Of a stretch of 64,000 nt of DNA, positions 11,242 to 23,571 are shown one piece after another. The stretch is from Panagrolaimus kolymaensis (taxonomy: Eukaryota > Nematoda > Chromadorea > Rhabditida > Panagrolaimidae), in the NCBI GenBank assembly GCA_028622995.1, contig JAJQJQ010000068.1:62001-126000 (forward strand). The letters run 5' to 3'. Position 1 is the first letter of the stretch; each line of letters starts with the position of its first letter. The notes under the pieces were generated by a model. It saw only the letters and a list, made by a program, of their open reading frames with translations. It was not told the DNA's origin and searched no databases. The position numbers and the translations under genes are program-made.

Positions 11242-13987
11242 ATTCCTGAGAAATTAGAAAAAGAAGGCGGCTATAAAAAATAAAAACAAAAGTAAAATAA
11301 TTTATGGAGCAAAAGAGCCTGTAAATAACAAAAATAAAAAATACAAAAAATAAAGTTATTTAGAAAAACAAATTTTTTTTGAAGCTTTTAGGACTTTATA
11401 AAAATATGGCCTTGAAAAAAATGCGGGGAAAAATATAAAAAATAAGGTCTTGAAGTAAAAAAAAGTAATAGGTACTTTTAGAATTTGTCTTTTGAAATAT
11501 TTGTTAAAACACAGAGTGCGCCATGGAGCAAGGAAAAAAAACTATTTGTTGAGTAAAAATACACGAACATGTTATTAGAAGCAACTTAAACTACAGCGCA
11601 TTCACTCAAAACAAAAATAACATTTTTTTGTTTAAAATCCAAAATAAATTAAATTTTGAAAATTTGTTTTCTTTTAAAACAATATTTTAATAAATTCAAG
11701 CGAAAGAAACCGTCGATTACAAAAAAAATGTCATGCAGTAGTGAAAAGAAAGTGTGGTTAAGAGAATTCAGGTGTTATTGGCATTCCTAAAAAATTTTAA
11801 TAAATTTAAAGTAGTTTTCTTGTTTCAGTTTTAATAATGTTTAAAGGTGTCTACTTTAAGTTAAGTATTTTTTCAAGCTATTAAATTTAAAACGATGGGA
11901 TGATCAGTCATGTAACCTTTTTCAACTCTTTTAAAAGCTTTTTTTACATTTAACAAAGCAGAGATATAAGAAGCCAGAATACTCATTTTGAATAACTTTT
12001 TTTCTACAGTAAAGGCATTGATTGTAAAAGCCCAAAAATAGCAGCCATAAACGCGAACAAAATATTTTTTGCAAAAATAAAAGAAAACATTTTTATAACT
12101 ACAAAAAATGCAAAAGAGTATTTACAGTACAAAATCTCAAGCTCTCACCAAAATGCTACATGAAGTTAAAAAAAAATAAGAAAGAAAAGTACAAAAAAGT
12201 TAGTCACACACACATAAATTTTTTTTCCACATGTTCTTGGCCTTTAAAAAAAATAACATGAATAAATTGAATTTTTAAAAATTATGATGTTTCAAAAAAA
12301 AAAAATAACATTTTAGCCTACGTTTCTAGCAATAAAATATTAACTTATGATAAATCTTCGCAAGCATTTTTTTCCTCGTCTTTCGTTCGAAATGCAATTA
12401 AAATCGAAGAAAATGTTATTATTGGATAAAGCTAAAACTAGAAAGAATTAAATAATTATATTTATTGACGGGCTTGATTTCCAAGAAGAAAATAGAAGCA
12501 GCCACCTCCATCAACCTCCTTTGGAGACATAAAACTACATATCAAAGAGCAATAAATTTTTTCTTTCAAATGGCAGTTATGTGTCATTAAAAAGATTTTC
12601 GACATTTCATTTTCAAGATTATCAAAAATGCAAAAAAATTAAACATTACTTTTCTGTGGCACTAGAAGCTCCGCCGGCCTTCGGTCAGCGATGTAACTTG
12701 TTTCATTGCAATATAAAAAATGAGTTTTTAATTTTCCATGATCGTGGACAATTAATTCAAAAATTAACCTGCATTAAACGAAACAAAAGCATGCTAACTA
12801 CTATAGAATCTTATATTATCTTTGAATTCTTTAATATCGAAGAATTTTTAAGGTTCCTTTGATCCTCCTTTTGCTATTGGTTCCTTGGGTCTCTTCCTTG
12901 CTATTAGGGCATCGGAACACTTCCTTGCTATTGGGGCTTTGGATCCTTTTTTACTTTAATAAATTGCCTCATCAAAAGACAAACGACCGCTTATCACCGC
13001 TTCATTTTTATGAAATGCAAACGCGATTTTCTTTCCTTGCGCATTCATTCATTTTTTAATGCAAATTTTTTCATTTTCTTTTCAATTTTCCCATGATCGA
13101 TTTCCAAGTGCGCACGAACGAACGAAATAACGAACAATGAAAATTACTAGGAAGGAAAAAAAGCATTTGTAAAAACGTGATAAATTCGTGTACTCATGCC
13201 AAAAAGAAAAATCATCAAATTCTTATAAACAAAAAAAGAAGTAATTAGACCCTAAAAATGCTTGTAAAAAACACAAAAACATTTTTGATACTTTTATGCA
13301 TCTCCGTAGTACCACTAAGATGCTGAACCATAAAAAGCATTAAAAAAAGGCATTTGGAAAGCAATAATTTATTACATCTCTGTAAATCAAAATAATAATG
13401 AGAGAAAAATATTCAATGATTTTTTAAAAAGATTTATAATCCTTCAAAATAAAAAAAACCATTTAGCCAGAACTATTTGGCATTTGCAATAAAAAAAAGA
13501 AATTAAATGAAAAAAAAGAATGCGGGATTCAATTGTTTCATTTTATTTTTATTTATTGACAATGGGTTTTCATTCATAAAAATTAAAACAAAAAGGTTCT
13601 AAAATTCAGGAATAAATCTTTAAAAAAATTGTATTATACTTTGAAATTGTTTGAAAAATAAAAAACAAAAAGTTTCAAAATCAAATAATTAACCAAAATT
13701 AATTTAAAGGCCTTCATTTAAATTCGTAGCAATAAAAAAATGCCTTTCGATAATGAGCTTTCAGTTAAAAATGATAAAAAACGCTAGAAAAAGATCTTTT
13801 CAAAAAAAACTTGGCTAAATTCACTCATGTTCCTCGAAAGATTTTTTGCCAAGAAAAAAAATCCTGTAATTTAAACTGATAACTTTACTGAATACATATG
13901 TTATTCAAAACGACGACAAAACATTTTTAAATTTAAATTTTTTATTTACATTTATTGCACTAAAGTTTTATATCATAAACAATTTAT
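11242..13987. other. Intergenic between the two chemoreceptor genes
   Basis: About 2.7 kb without a clear gene. Most is A+T-rich. A more GC-rich island at about 12460-13030 stands out: it holds coding-like fragments on the minus strand (about 12463-12720) and three degenerate 28-bp tandem units (12861-12944). No complete gene could be built from it. Confidence 0.5.
12861..12944. repeat. Degenerate 28-bp tandem repeat, three units
   Basis: Units at 12861-12888, 12889-12916 and 12917-12944 share the core CCTTGCTATTGGGGC with substitutions (unit 1 has CTTTTGCTATTGG). Each unit is 28 bp. The repeat sits in the GC-richer island between the chemoreceptor genes. It produces a short open frame with repeated SLLLG, which I take as a by-product. 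Confidence 0.7.
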
Positions 13988-16566
13988 TTAGCCCCATGCA
14001 GCTTGAAGTTGATCAAAATATGCATTACTTTCATCATCCACAACTAATTCTTTTCCAACCACGGATCGAATTGACATCACTCCGCCATTTGGAGGTTGAG
14101 GAGTTACTCGAGCTTTATGCATTAATGATTTAAGCGAAATGGAAGTTGAAACCTTTTTCATCCATTCTCTCAATTTTTTATCTTGAACTATGAAAGCAAT
14201 GGGATATAAACAAAAATACATCGCAGTGGAGGTATTCCAAATATGATCGACAATGGCATATTCATATTGTAACCGATTTGGAGTAATTATTTCTTGAATA
14301 ATAAATCGACAAGCAAGAATGGTGCAATTATGTAAAAATGAAATAATTGTAAATGAAATCAATGAATAATGTATTTGTATATTTTCCAACAGCTGATATC
14401 TTTCTGATAATACATGAGTTTTAGGTTTAATATAATTTTCTCGATTTTTATATGATAAATACGAATGAATCTGAAAAAAAAACAGGTGTTTACTTTTAAT
14501 TTTTTCAGATTTTCCAGATGTTTGACTGTGTTTCTCAAAAAATATAGGTTTTGTGATAAATTCGTAAATTAAAAAAATGACGAGTTCGTCTGCTCAAAAA
14601 ATTTGCAAATGTTAACGCAAAAATAGAAGGTTATTCGAAATTAACATTTTTTTCGAAATTATTAAAAGTTAAATAAAATCAATCTGTAATTTTATACGTT
14701 TTTTTTCTTAAAAAAGTTCATTTTTTGGATTTATTTCTTTTTAATAATATTTTTTATTGAAAAAAGGTCTCGCGTTTTAGCAACTTTTTAAATCAATTTA
14801 GTTTAATGCAAAAATATTAGTTTCTTATATAAAAAATCTTTCGAGCTTTTATTTGGTTTTGACACCAAAAAAATAAAACAAACAAATTTGATTAAAGTAA
14901 ATTCTGTTTTTGGAATATTAAATTTTATATTAAATTATTTTTTATACGATTTTAACATTTTAAAAGCTTTTTCCTTTATGAAAAAATTATAAATAGAATA
15001 GCGCCGCTACTTACCATTGCAGAAGCTATAGTTAGCCCGACGCATACAAAATTGACATCATAGGGTTTGAGCCAGGATTTATAAAAGGCTAATATTCGAA
15101 GGAAAGATAAAAACCACTAAAATAAATAAATTTTATTAAATAAAATATTTCAAAAAAGTTTTGAAACAAAAGCAAACAAGAAAATTGTCAACCAAAGTTT
15201 ATTTTCGAGTTTGTTTTTGTTTCATTTTTTGGTAAACAAAAAATTTAAAAACTTACAACAAAACAAGAAATTAATAGTATTTTATAAAAAAAGTTTTGAC
15301 TTTTAAATTCATAAGTTTTAACATATTTGGTTGCATAAATTCTTTCAAAAAGTAATGTAAGTTGGATATCGCCGATATGAGCCATGGCAATATCATGCAA
15401 AGCTCCAAAAAAATATTTTTGAAAATACGATAATACAAAATATATTTGATGGGCAATTAAAAAATATCTGAAAATAATAAAAAAAATTGCTGGGAGGAAT
15501 TAATTATTGGGAGAATGTTTAATTCTTTTAGTTCAAAATTTTCCAAGGTTTTTTGTTGTTTTTTTTCTTTGCTTTTTTTCTTTGTTCCTCCACGTTTTTA
15601 AAATGACGCATAAATTATATTTTTTTTTTGGGTCAGAAAGTTTAAAGACTTTAGTGTTCGTTAATTTTTGCTTCCTATGTGCTCTCTCGAGAAAAAAAAA
15701 CGGTTCCATCAAACATCATAATTTTATGATTTCCAGAAATTAACCCGAGATTTTTAAAATCCGTTATGCAAGAAAATGAAATATTCAAATGATTTATAAC
15801 TTCAAAGTTACAAAAATGTAAAAAGAAAAAAATTGGAAGAAGAAAAGTTTGATGCTGAACTTTGCTGCTACTTTTTTATTGTTGCATAAAATTACGGTAT
15901 AGTGTCGTAATGAAAAAAAAAAAACACATACACACAAACTATAATTATAAATAGTAATTACTAACTTAGAAATAAATGTTGTTAGAAAAAAGTCAAGGTT
16001 TGCCATAATTATGGGTGATGAAAATCAAAAATGGATAAAGCATTTTTTCTTGCGAAACTTTTTTTGTTGATAAAATATTTTTTTAATTTAAAAAAGAATA
16101 AGAAAATGAGAAAAAATGGGCAACTGTGAGACTCTGGATATAATTAAAATCGAGCGATAAAAGTTTGTTTCAAATCGAAAGTTTTGAATCCAAAATTCTC
16201 ACTTATTTTCCCTTGGAAAAAAATCTTTAGAAAATTATTAATTTTTGGAATCTTTTTTTTGCAATGTCAAAACACTTACCGAGTTAAACATATAACAATC
16301 ATAGCAATTGCAGCATTTTTAATAACAAAATCTAAATTTTTATTTATTTTTGCTATCCTTCCCAAACAACTCCACATAATTATAATAATTATTATAGCCA
16401 TCGTTCCAAATAAACATTCAACCATATAAAGGAAATATCGAAAGCCATCCACTGTTTCAGGTAAGCTTACACCCCAACCTTGTGTGGAAGTTGCGGGGGT
16501 AGAATTAATTGGAATCGACGAATTCGCTATCGCCGATGAAATATTTAATGTTGCCGCTGCTGACAT
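13988..16566 (-). CDS. Serpentine chemoreceptor, Sra/Sre type (receptor 2, 4 exons)
   Basis: Transcript-order exons are 16566-16280, 15467-15257, 15116-15015 and 14470-13988, giving 360 residues. The N-terminus has several N-glycosylation sites (NIS, NSS, NST). Hydrophobic helices follow, the third ending in IQLTLLFERIYATKYVKTYE. The loop motif LSERYQLLENIQ after helix 5 is shared with the paralogue at 9-11 kb and is typical of nematode Sra/Sre receptors. The 36-residue C-terminal end (GGVMSIRSVVGKELVVDDESNAY) looks like a cytoplasmic tail. The 812-bp first intron is long for this window. Expected role: G-protein-coupled chemoreception in ciliated sensory neurons, inferred from family. Exon 3 (102 nt) is supported by perfect splice sites and unbroken frame. 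Confidence 0.8.
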
Positions 16567-17919
16567 ATTTGGGTCGTCTAAAAAAAATAATGTGTGGTAA
16601 ATACATAAATTGAAGAGGTGGTGTAAGAAAAAATAAAGAGCTTAGAATAAATAAATAACTAAAAAAATGAAAAGCTAAAAATAAAAAAGGTGGCAGATGC
16701 AAGAAACAAAAAATGGAAGAAAGGAGAATAAATGGACAGAAACTCCATTTCCATTTTCCAAAAAACTTTCAAAGATTTTATTAAAACAGTAAAGACACAT
16801 AAGTTGTAATTTTTTTCCTCGTCGTCGAGAAATTGTAAAATTGTCAACAAAAAAATGAATCTTTCAGTCACACAAATATTGTTTTAAAAACATTTTCAAA
16901 GAAAGACCAAAAATTAAGAAAACGAAAAAAACACAGAAAAATTTTATTTACAATTCCAAAAATATTTTTTTCATGTTTTAAAAGTTCTCTCCGAATTTTT
17001 TTTGTGCTTTTGTTGCCAAAAACTGAAAACATATTATTTGTACCTATTTTTATTCATGGGAAAAACATAGTTCAAAATCAAAAAAAACGCGTTAAAACAT
17101 GCTACACATTGTTGTTGCAAGAAAAGGGAAAAATGTGTGCTATGGTAAAATGGAAAAATAGGTGCCATGAGAAAACAAAATTTTGCAAAAAAGAAAAATG
17201 AGGTTATTTAATAAATTAAAGTTTTCGAATTAAGTTAATTTCCAGAAGTTCTTTTTAAGGTCAAAATTATTAAGTTCGATAGTTAAAGAAATTTAAGAAC
17301 TTTTAAGATTTGGTTTCGTAAATTTTTAAAGGAAAAAAATCTCTGAATCCTTCTGCTTTTTTGATTCTCGATATCCAAAAACCCAATAAGGAAAAAGTGA
17401 AAAAATAAGCAACTAATAATTTATAAAAGAAAATCTTAATTCAAGAGAAAATAAACTTTTGTCATTTTTATTTTATCTTCAGCAAGCAAACCCATGCTTT
17501 TTGCCGCGTCATTCATTTTAGTAACAATACTGTTTTTGTCCAAGATAAATAAATATGTATGTACAATTTCAAACAACGTTCAAAAAAAAGAGAAAGAAAA
17601 GTTTTGTTGTAGCAAATAAACAGAAAATGAACAAACATTGAAGTCATGTTTTTTTTTTCTTTTATTCGTTTTCTAAAAAGTTAAAGCAAATACAGACTTT
17701 TCTTTATCTTTTTTTAAAAGTGTTATTATTGAGTTTTAGCCTTTTTGGTATGTCTGGAATTTAATGAAATCATAAAATTGAGAGAAAAATTGAGCTCCCT
17801 TATTTCAAATCAGCTGTAGCTTTAGCTACCTTCCATAACGAATTGGCAAAATGCCTTTCAAACCATTTTGAGTCAAAACGCTTGAAAACGAATGAAAATG
17901 AAACCATTCATTATCTTTC
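16567..17919. other. Divergent intergenic region
   Basis: This lies between the starts of receptor 2 (minus) and the unrecognised plus-strand gene, so it should hold both promoters. It is A+T-rich with many homopolymer runs and a CGTCGTCG cluster at about 16819-16826. No gene is supported; the open frames here are Phe/Lys-rich and lack splice or codon support. Confidence 0.45.
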
Positions 17920-18886
17920 ATGGAAGAACCATCAGCAAAAAAAATGTATGTATTTTTTTCTTCAAAGTTTTATTTATTCTATAAATTATTTGTATGAATG
18001 TTTTCAGCAAATTAACTTCAATGCCGGCTAAAGAACTATTTGAATCTATTGGAATTTATGCATGTGAGAAGCATTATGTGCGCACCATCGAAGCACTATC
18101 GAATGAACGAACATCATATGTTGTTGAAGAATCAAGGCTCTTATTTGAATTACGCGAACATTTGCTGAAATTCAAAACCGAAAATACTCCAAGTATCGTC
18201 GTCCTTATAGCTCGTATTCAAAAGCGTTTTGGTAAGGTTCTTAGTGATAGAATTATCAATGTTATGTTTTTTGCTAAAGCTATGGTATGTTTGTTTCTTT
18301 ATGCACTTTGAAAGCTAATTTTTGTATTTTTAGGATGCTTTAGCTATCGTTAGATTGGCAACGAAAGTTGATGTCTTTGTTCTTTCATCCTTCACAAATG
18401 CCATCAATACTCATTTTCCAGAAGATTATCCTTCAGTATGTTTGTTTTTAGCTTCTGTAACTTTATAACGTCGATCTTCAAACCCTTTTGATGTTATAAA
18501 GTGTCTTTATTGGTTTACAAAGTTATAAAATTCTCATTTTTCAGGATAAACCAGCAAGTGAAAAACTTTTCAAGAATATGCGACAACTTTTGCTTTTTCA
18601 ATCAAGAAACTTGAAAACTTTGAAGAAATTTGGTGAAAATGAAGTGGAAGATCGATGGACGAAGTTTGAAGCAAATTTTAAAGAACATTCCTTTTTGCTC
18701 ATCGAAGAAGGCTTCAAAGCCATTCAGAATGCTCGAGGAACATCAGAAGTTGTTAGAATTCGTGAACATATGCTGTGGAAAGAATTTCAACGATATTTTA
18801 AAACTAAAGAATCACAAGAAACTGATGAAACTTTGAAGACATTTGTGGATTTTATCAAAGATAAACTATCAAGAAATTCTAAATAG
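17920..18886 (+). CDS. Unrecognised protein, mostly helical (4 exons)
   Basis: Exons 17920-17945, 18008-18284, 18334-18435 and 18545-18886 join in frame to 248 residues. All junctions have good sites (GTATGT or similar; TTTTCAG, TTTTTAG). The first exon is only 26 nt and gives MEEPSAKK then IKLTSMPAK, a possible basic nuclear signal; translation could instead start at the ATG at 18021. I do not recognise the family. The sequence is charged and amphipathic, without signal peptide, membrane helix or Cys/His motif. It has helical stretches such as EESRLLFELREHLLKFK, SIVVLIARIQKRFGKVLSDR and ETLKTFVDFIKDKLSR. Codon use and splice quality argue for a real gene. Its 3' end converges on the next minus-strand gene, 291 bp away. 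Confidence 0.7.
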
Positions 18887-19177
18887 CCTTTATATTGTTC
18901 TTGTTTTTGTTTTTCAAAGTATCTTTGTCTTGTTTTTCTATGTATCTTTTTATTTGTTAACTTTTTGTTGTTTTATGATAAACTTTGTTTTTGCTTTTCT
19001 TGTACTGTATTTATTATAATCACATCAAACACGAGTAGTAATACACCGAAATTTCATAAAACAGATAGTAAGAAAGTTATGTACATACATAAAAAGAAGA
19101 AGAATACATATATAAAATCGAAAGCTATTTTCACACATGTAAGTGATAAAGCCATTCAGTGTTTAGTTGAGACCAGA

Positions 19178-19960
19178 TTAATCCAATTTGGGGTATTTAA
19201 CTGCTTCATCATATGCTGGTGGAGCGGAAGCATAATTGGGAACAGTTTGAAGGCTATCATAAAAGAATTTTTCTTTTTCCGATAAAGGTAATGCTTCTTC
19301 AGCAAGTTCGGTGGAAGGTTTAAGGATTGGATCAACCATGGATGGAGTTTCAACAACAATGGCAGATTTTTTATCTTCAAATTTCTTTGGGAATCCCATT
19401 TCAAATGAAGCACTTGTTAATGGGCGTAAAGCGGCGAGGAATTTATTGACATCTTCAACGGAGAAACCTTTCTTGATGCTTGAACCATTATCAACGACAA
19501 TATTAAAATGGGGTTTGGATTTACCAATTTGAAGATGTCTACGAAGGTCGCATGCCCACCAAACCTGTAATAAGCTATGTTTAATAACAATATAAGAATA
19601 TAAAGGATCTAATAATAGCAACAACAATGACTTTGCTTTGCTTTTATCAGAAAATGTATTCAAAAACTTACTGGAGTCAAAGTCATTCCCCAATCTTTGG
19701 TGGTAAATAAATCATTAAGAAATTCTTGCTTTTTGTAATAAATATGACGAATATGTTTGAGTCTAATTTGTTTGTTCGCTGGATATGGGAAGAAATATGA
19801 CTTGAGAACAAGTTCATCGGTGTAAAGCTAAAATGAAGGAACGATATTGGAACTAATCGGGAAATGATAAAATGAATTTTTAACTAACCTCAACAAATCG
19901 ATCTTTGTAAAGTATGGTACGCATATTTCTGCTGCTTCTTGTCGTTTCTGAAATTACCAT
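19178..19960 (-). CDS. Unrecognised 204-residue protein with a C-terminal PPxY motif (3 exons)
   Basis: Transcript-order exons are 19960-19889, 19827-19672 and 19564-19178. The first two-thirds (YKDRFVELYTDELVLKSYFF, KQIRLKHIRHIYY, HFNIVVDNGS, FSVEDVNKFLAALRP) have the pattern of a small beta-rich PH-like lipid or protein-binding fold, with a final helix; this is inference from strand and helix pattern, not a recognised family match. The tail is acidic and Pro-rich and ends in SAPPAYDEAVKYP, where PPAY at about residues 191-194 is a class I WW-domain ligand, as in adaptors that recruit Nedd4-type ubiquitin ligases. No signal peptide or membrane segment is seen. All splice sites are canonical. 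Confidence 0.78.
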
Positions 19961-21448
19961 TTTTTGTTGTTTTAAATTTAAAGAGGAATATAGCTCGAAA
20001 AGCAAAAAGTTTTAAGAGTTAAATACAAAAAAAACCACGAGTAAAAACGATTTAGAAAGAAATGAACATATTTCTTCAATTGATTGAAAAATCAGGCTAC
20101 CACCGCCGCAAGTATTTCATTGGAAGAAAGAAAAAAATGAGATCATTTCAATAAAAAAAATAAAAATGTTTTTACAAACAATGAAATAAACTTCTGTCGT
20201 CGTCGTCCTTTCAGTTATCGATAGATGGGATGAATCATACTTACATACACATACATAAACTTTTCTAGAAAAAAAAAACACGTGCAAAGAACACAAAATA
20301 AAAGGAAAGGGTGCAAAAGAATATAAACCGGGTGCTGCGCTGATGCAATAATGAAAAAACCGTGGCAACCAAGTTGAGAGGAAAAATAAAAAGGTTGGAT
20401 GAAAGCAAAAAAACAAAAAAAGAGGTTGGGTTGATAAAAAAAAATCAGCTGCCGTTGTTAGAGCAACAAAAACTTTTTTTTGGATAAAAAGGAAAATAAA
20501 AAATATTGGAAAGAAAAATGTAAAAATGGTGTAACTTTTCAACGAACGAATAAAAAATTTTTTTTGCGCATTATGAAAAAAGAGGAAAATAAAGCAGCAG
20601 CCACAACCACCACAGCTTTGTTGGTTTATAAAGAAATGAAAAAAAGCTAGCGAAAGAGAGAGTGAAAACAAAGAATTTCATAAAAACATTCTTTTAAAAT
20701 TTATTTTGAAATCCCATGGTGGCTGGCCGCTTGCTTTTTTGTTGTTTTTGGAAGGAGGGAAAGAAAGAGAAGTATCTACGCTACGTGTTGTTATTTTTTA
20801 TTTATTTTCCAATGAAATACATATATTTTTTTGTGGACTTTGAACATTTGACGAAAAAAGGAAAAAAGAAGAAAACACCCGATTTGTCTTTTTTGTGTGT
20901 CCACCATCAAGCTATCCAAAGACTCAGTGACTCAATAAAGGAATGTTTTTTAGTCATTTTTTTATTGTTTTTTTGTTGTTGTGGCCATTGTCAAATTGTT
21001 TGGACATTTACATTTTTCAAAAAGAAATTTTTTATTTATTTTTTTCTCGATCGATGTATGGATTTCATTTTTTTTTCTGGTGAAGCAACATAGTAAGGTA
21101 GCAAACAATTTTTTTTTAATTTACTTACCGCTTATAAAGAATAGTAAATTTTTTTTTACAGCAATGACGCATTTTAGCTACAATATGATTAGCTGCAAAA
21201 CTTTGACTATAGATCTTTGAAAAATACTTCGTCAAAATGCATAAATTTAAATTCATTAAAATTAAATTAGTTTTATTATTCCTTGAGATAAGTAAGACAC
21301 CGTAAAGTTTTTTAAAAGTACACATATAAAAAAAAGTTTTAAAAAAACAGGCAAGGTAAAGCTTCAGAAATTATTGTGGTGGAAAAGTGGTAAACAAGAA
21401 AATTAATGGCAATGGAAGAAAAAAATTGTTCCACAAGCAATGGATAAT
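19961..21448. other. Intergenic, no gene seen
   Basis: About 1.5 kb of low-complexity A/T-rich DNA with purine- and pyrimidine-rich tracts. A GTCGTCGTC cluster lies at about 20197-20206, some 240 bp upstream of the PPxY-protein start. The long open frames here are dominated by Phe, Leu and Lys and are not credible. Confidence 0.45.
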
Positions 21449-23571
21449 TTATTTCATGAGTGGAGTAGGGGAGATTGATTCAAAGGTAATAACGGGTGAT
21501 GGAGTCATACGAAGGAGGAGACGATCATCCAAATATTTCCCAATTCGGCTAATGGCAAGGAAGAAAATGAAACTAAAAAACGTTTTGAATTTGGTTTTTT
21601 TTATTTCTCCGAAAAAAACAAGAAAAACGAGATTCATAAAAAAAATTATTACCTCCCACAAATAATAAGAACTCCAGCAAAGATTAATTCTTTGGAAGGT
21701 CCAGTTGCAAGAAAACCCAATAATGCTCCAATTTCCAAAACATAAACAAATGTTGCCAAAACAAGTCTGAAAATCAAAAATTTCCACACAAAGAAATATT
21801 TGAGAAAATAAATACCTATGAAAATGTGAAGCCAATAAAGATCCCATAGGAGCACAAATAACTACAACTGGAACAGAAACAGAAAAATATTCCCATGCAA
21901 GATCGCTAATATCACACATAATCAAATGGCGCCAAAAGAATCCAACACACGTGTTTGCAGCCATTAAAACAACGGATGTGGGAGTTGCAGTTTTTTCAGA
22001 AATACGGAAAAGCAATGTAAGCATCTTAAAATAAAGAGTGATTTTTTTAAAAAAGCTATTAAAAATGGAAAGAAAATTCTTACGGAAAAGGAGCAAACGT
22101 CAACACCGGAACCAGCGAAGGCACTGCACAAACCTGTAAAAAATAATGTTCGAAAGATTGGTAAAATTAAAAGAATTTGAAGCTGGACTTTATGAATTCT
22201 TAAAATATTTTAACTCTTGGGTTTTTTTGGTAGTTGGCGGAAGATATTTTATAGTCTCGAAAATTACGTTTTTTATTTTTTGGCAAATCAGCTATGTTTC
22301 GTGAAAAATGAAATCAAACTTTTTCTAATCTTTTCTATTTTATGATTTTACAAAAAGCTACAGTAATTCCAAATGTTCAAGTTTGTTATTATCATTTTAT
22401 TTATTTTCGAGAAAGGCAAAATGAACCTTTTTTCCAACTCAAACATTTTTTTTATCGCCAATCATCTTAGCTAATGAGTTAATGCAAAGTTTTTTTTGTT
22501 GTTGTTGCCTTTTTTACATTTAAAAAAAATTGCAAACCTCCAATAAATCCCGTTGCAAGTAAAACAGCAATCTTCCAAGGTCGAACATCTTGAATTTTTT
22601 CATGAACGCTTCGCTTTTTTTGTTGATTTAATAACCAAAGAGATAAAGCAAATGAAAACCAAATAGCAACGAAAAGCATCTTCTTTTCAGGGCCAGTTAA
22701 AAGGGAATCAACAAAATGAAATCCAAAAATTATGCCTGTTGTAGAACCCAAAGTGCAAAAAATTATTGCATTCCATTCAAGTTGAATTCGCATCCAAATT
22801 ATTGTGAATGCCGCGGAAGTCATTCCACAGCTTTGAATCATGAGTGAAAAATCTCTTGCAACCATTGTATCAATTTGAAGGAGCAAAGTCATAACCTTAA
22901 AATAAATGTTTTCTTTCGTTGCAGTCAGTGCCTTTGCCTCTTTTAAACTAAATTTTTTTTTAATTTTACTTACAGGAAACGCAATAGCGCCTCCACCTTC
23001 ACTTGTCATTCCAGCTACAGTAGCTCCAAGGATCATAGTTACAGGGAGTTCATAACGAGTTGGATAAAGTCGAAAAATATTATATCGAATTGCGAGGCTC
23101 CACCAACTTAAATGCATGAAACCGAAAGGAATCAAAAATCCAATATATTTTCGATATCGCTCATAAAAGGAATTGGAGGAATCCGAAGTTTCAGAAGAAA
23201 GAAGAGAAACATGAAGATGGGTTTGTTCAAGCTTTTGGCCTAAAAAAAGGGCAAGAAAATGAAAGTCAAAAAAATAAATGAAAGAGGCTTGGGACATTTT
23301 TGGAAAATTTAAAGTAAAATTATGGCTTTGCTGATCCATTCCAACAAAAAGTCATAAATCAAAGCAACAAAAAGCAAAAAAGATGCAAACCTTCCAAAAA
23401 ATATTTTCGAAAAAATGTTGAAATTTTTTCTCGTCGCTTTGGTAAATTAGTATCTTTCTTTTTTTCATCATCACCGAGTTCAACCATAACTACGGTACTA
23501 GTTTCCATTTTATCGTTTTCATCATCAAACTTGGATTTTTTGTTTGATTCCAAAAAATTTTCAAATTCCAT
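21449..23571 (-). CDS. TauE/SafE-family membrane transporter (7 exons)
   Basis: Transcript-order exons are 23571-23391, 23239-22974, 22895-22538, 22133-22084, 22024-21816, 21766-21653 and 21572-21449, giving 433 residues. About nine hydrophobic segments follow an acidic cytosolic-type N-terminus of about 60 residues. The family's paired signatures are visible: MTSEGGGAIAFPV near residue 140 in the first half and CSAFAGSGVDVCSF near 275 in the second. TauE/SafE proteins export sulfite or other sulfur-containing organic anions in bacteria; animal members are poorly known, so the substrate is unassigned. Exon 4 is only 50 nt but is required to keep frame and carries the second signature. A hydrophilic tail ends the protein. 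The upstream side faces rps-25 across a 1.5-kb divergent region. Confidence 0.82.

Noticed and set aside
12581..13059. Two adjoining plus-strand open frames
   Set aside because: Neither has a convincing start or family; the second is produced by the 28-bp tandem repeat. The minus strand looks more coding-like here.
20117..21220. Long Phe/Leu-rich open frames upstream of the PPxY and transporter genes
   Set aside because: Composition is that of T-runs; they look membrane-like only by chance and lack homology or splice structure.
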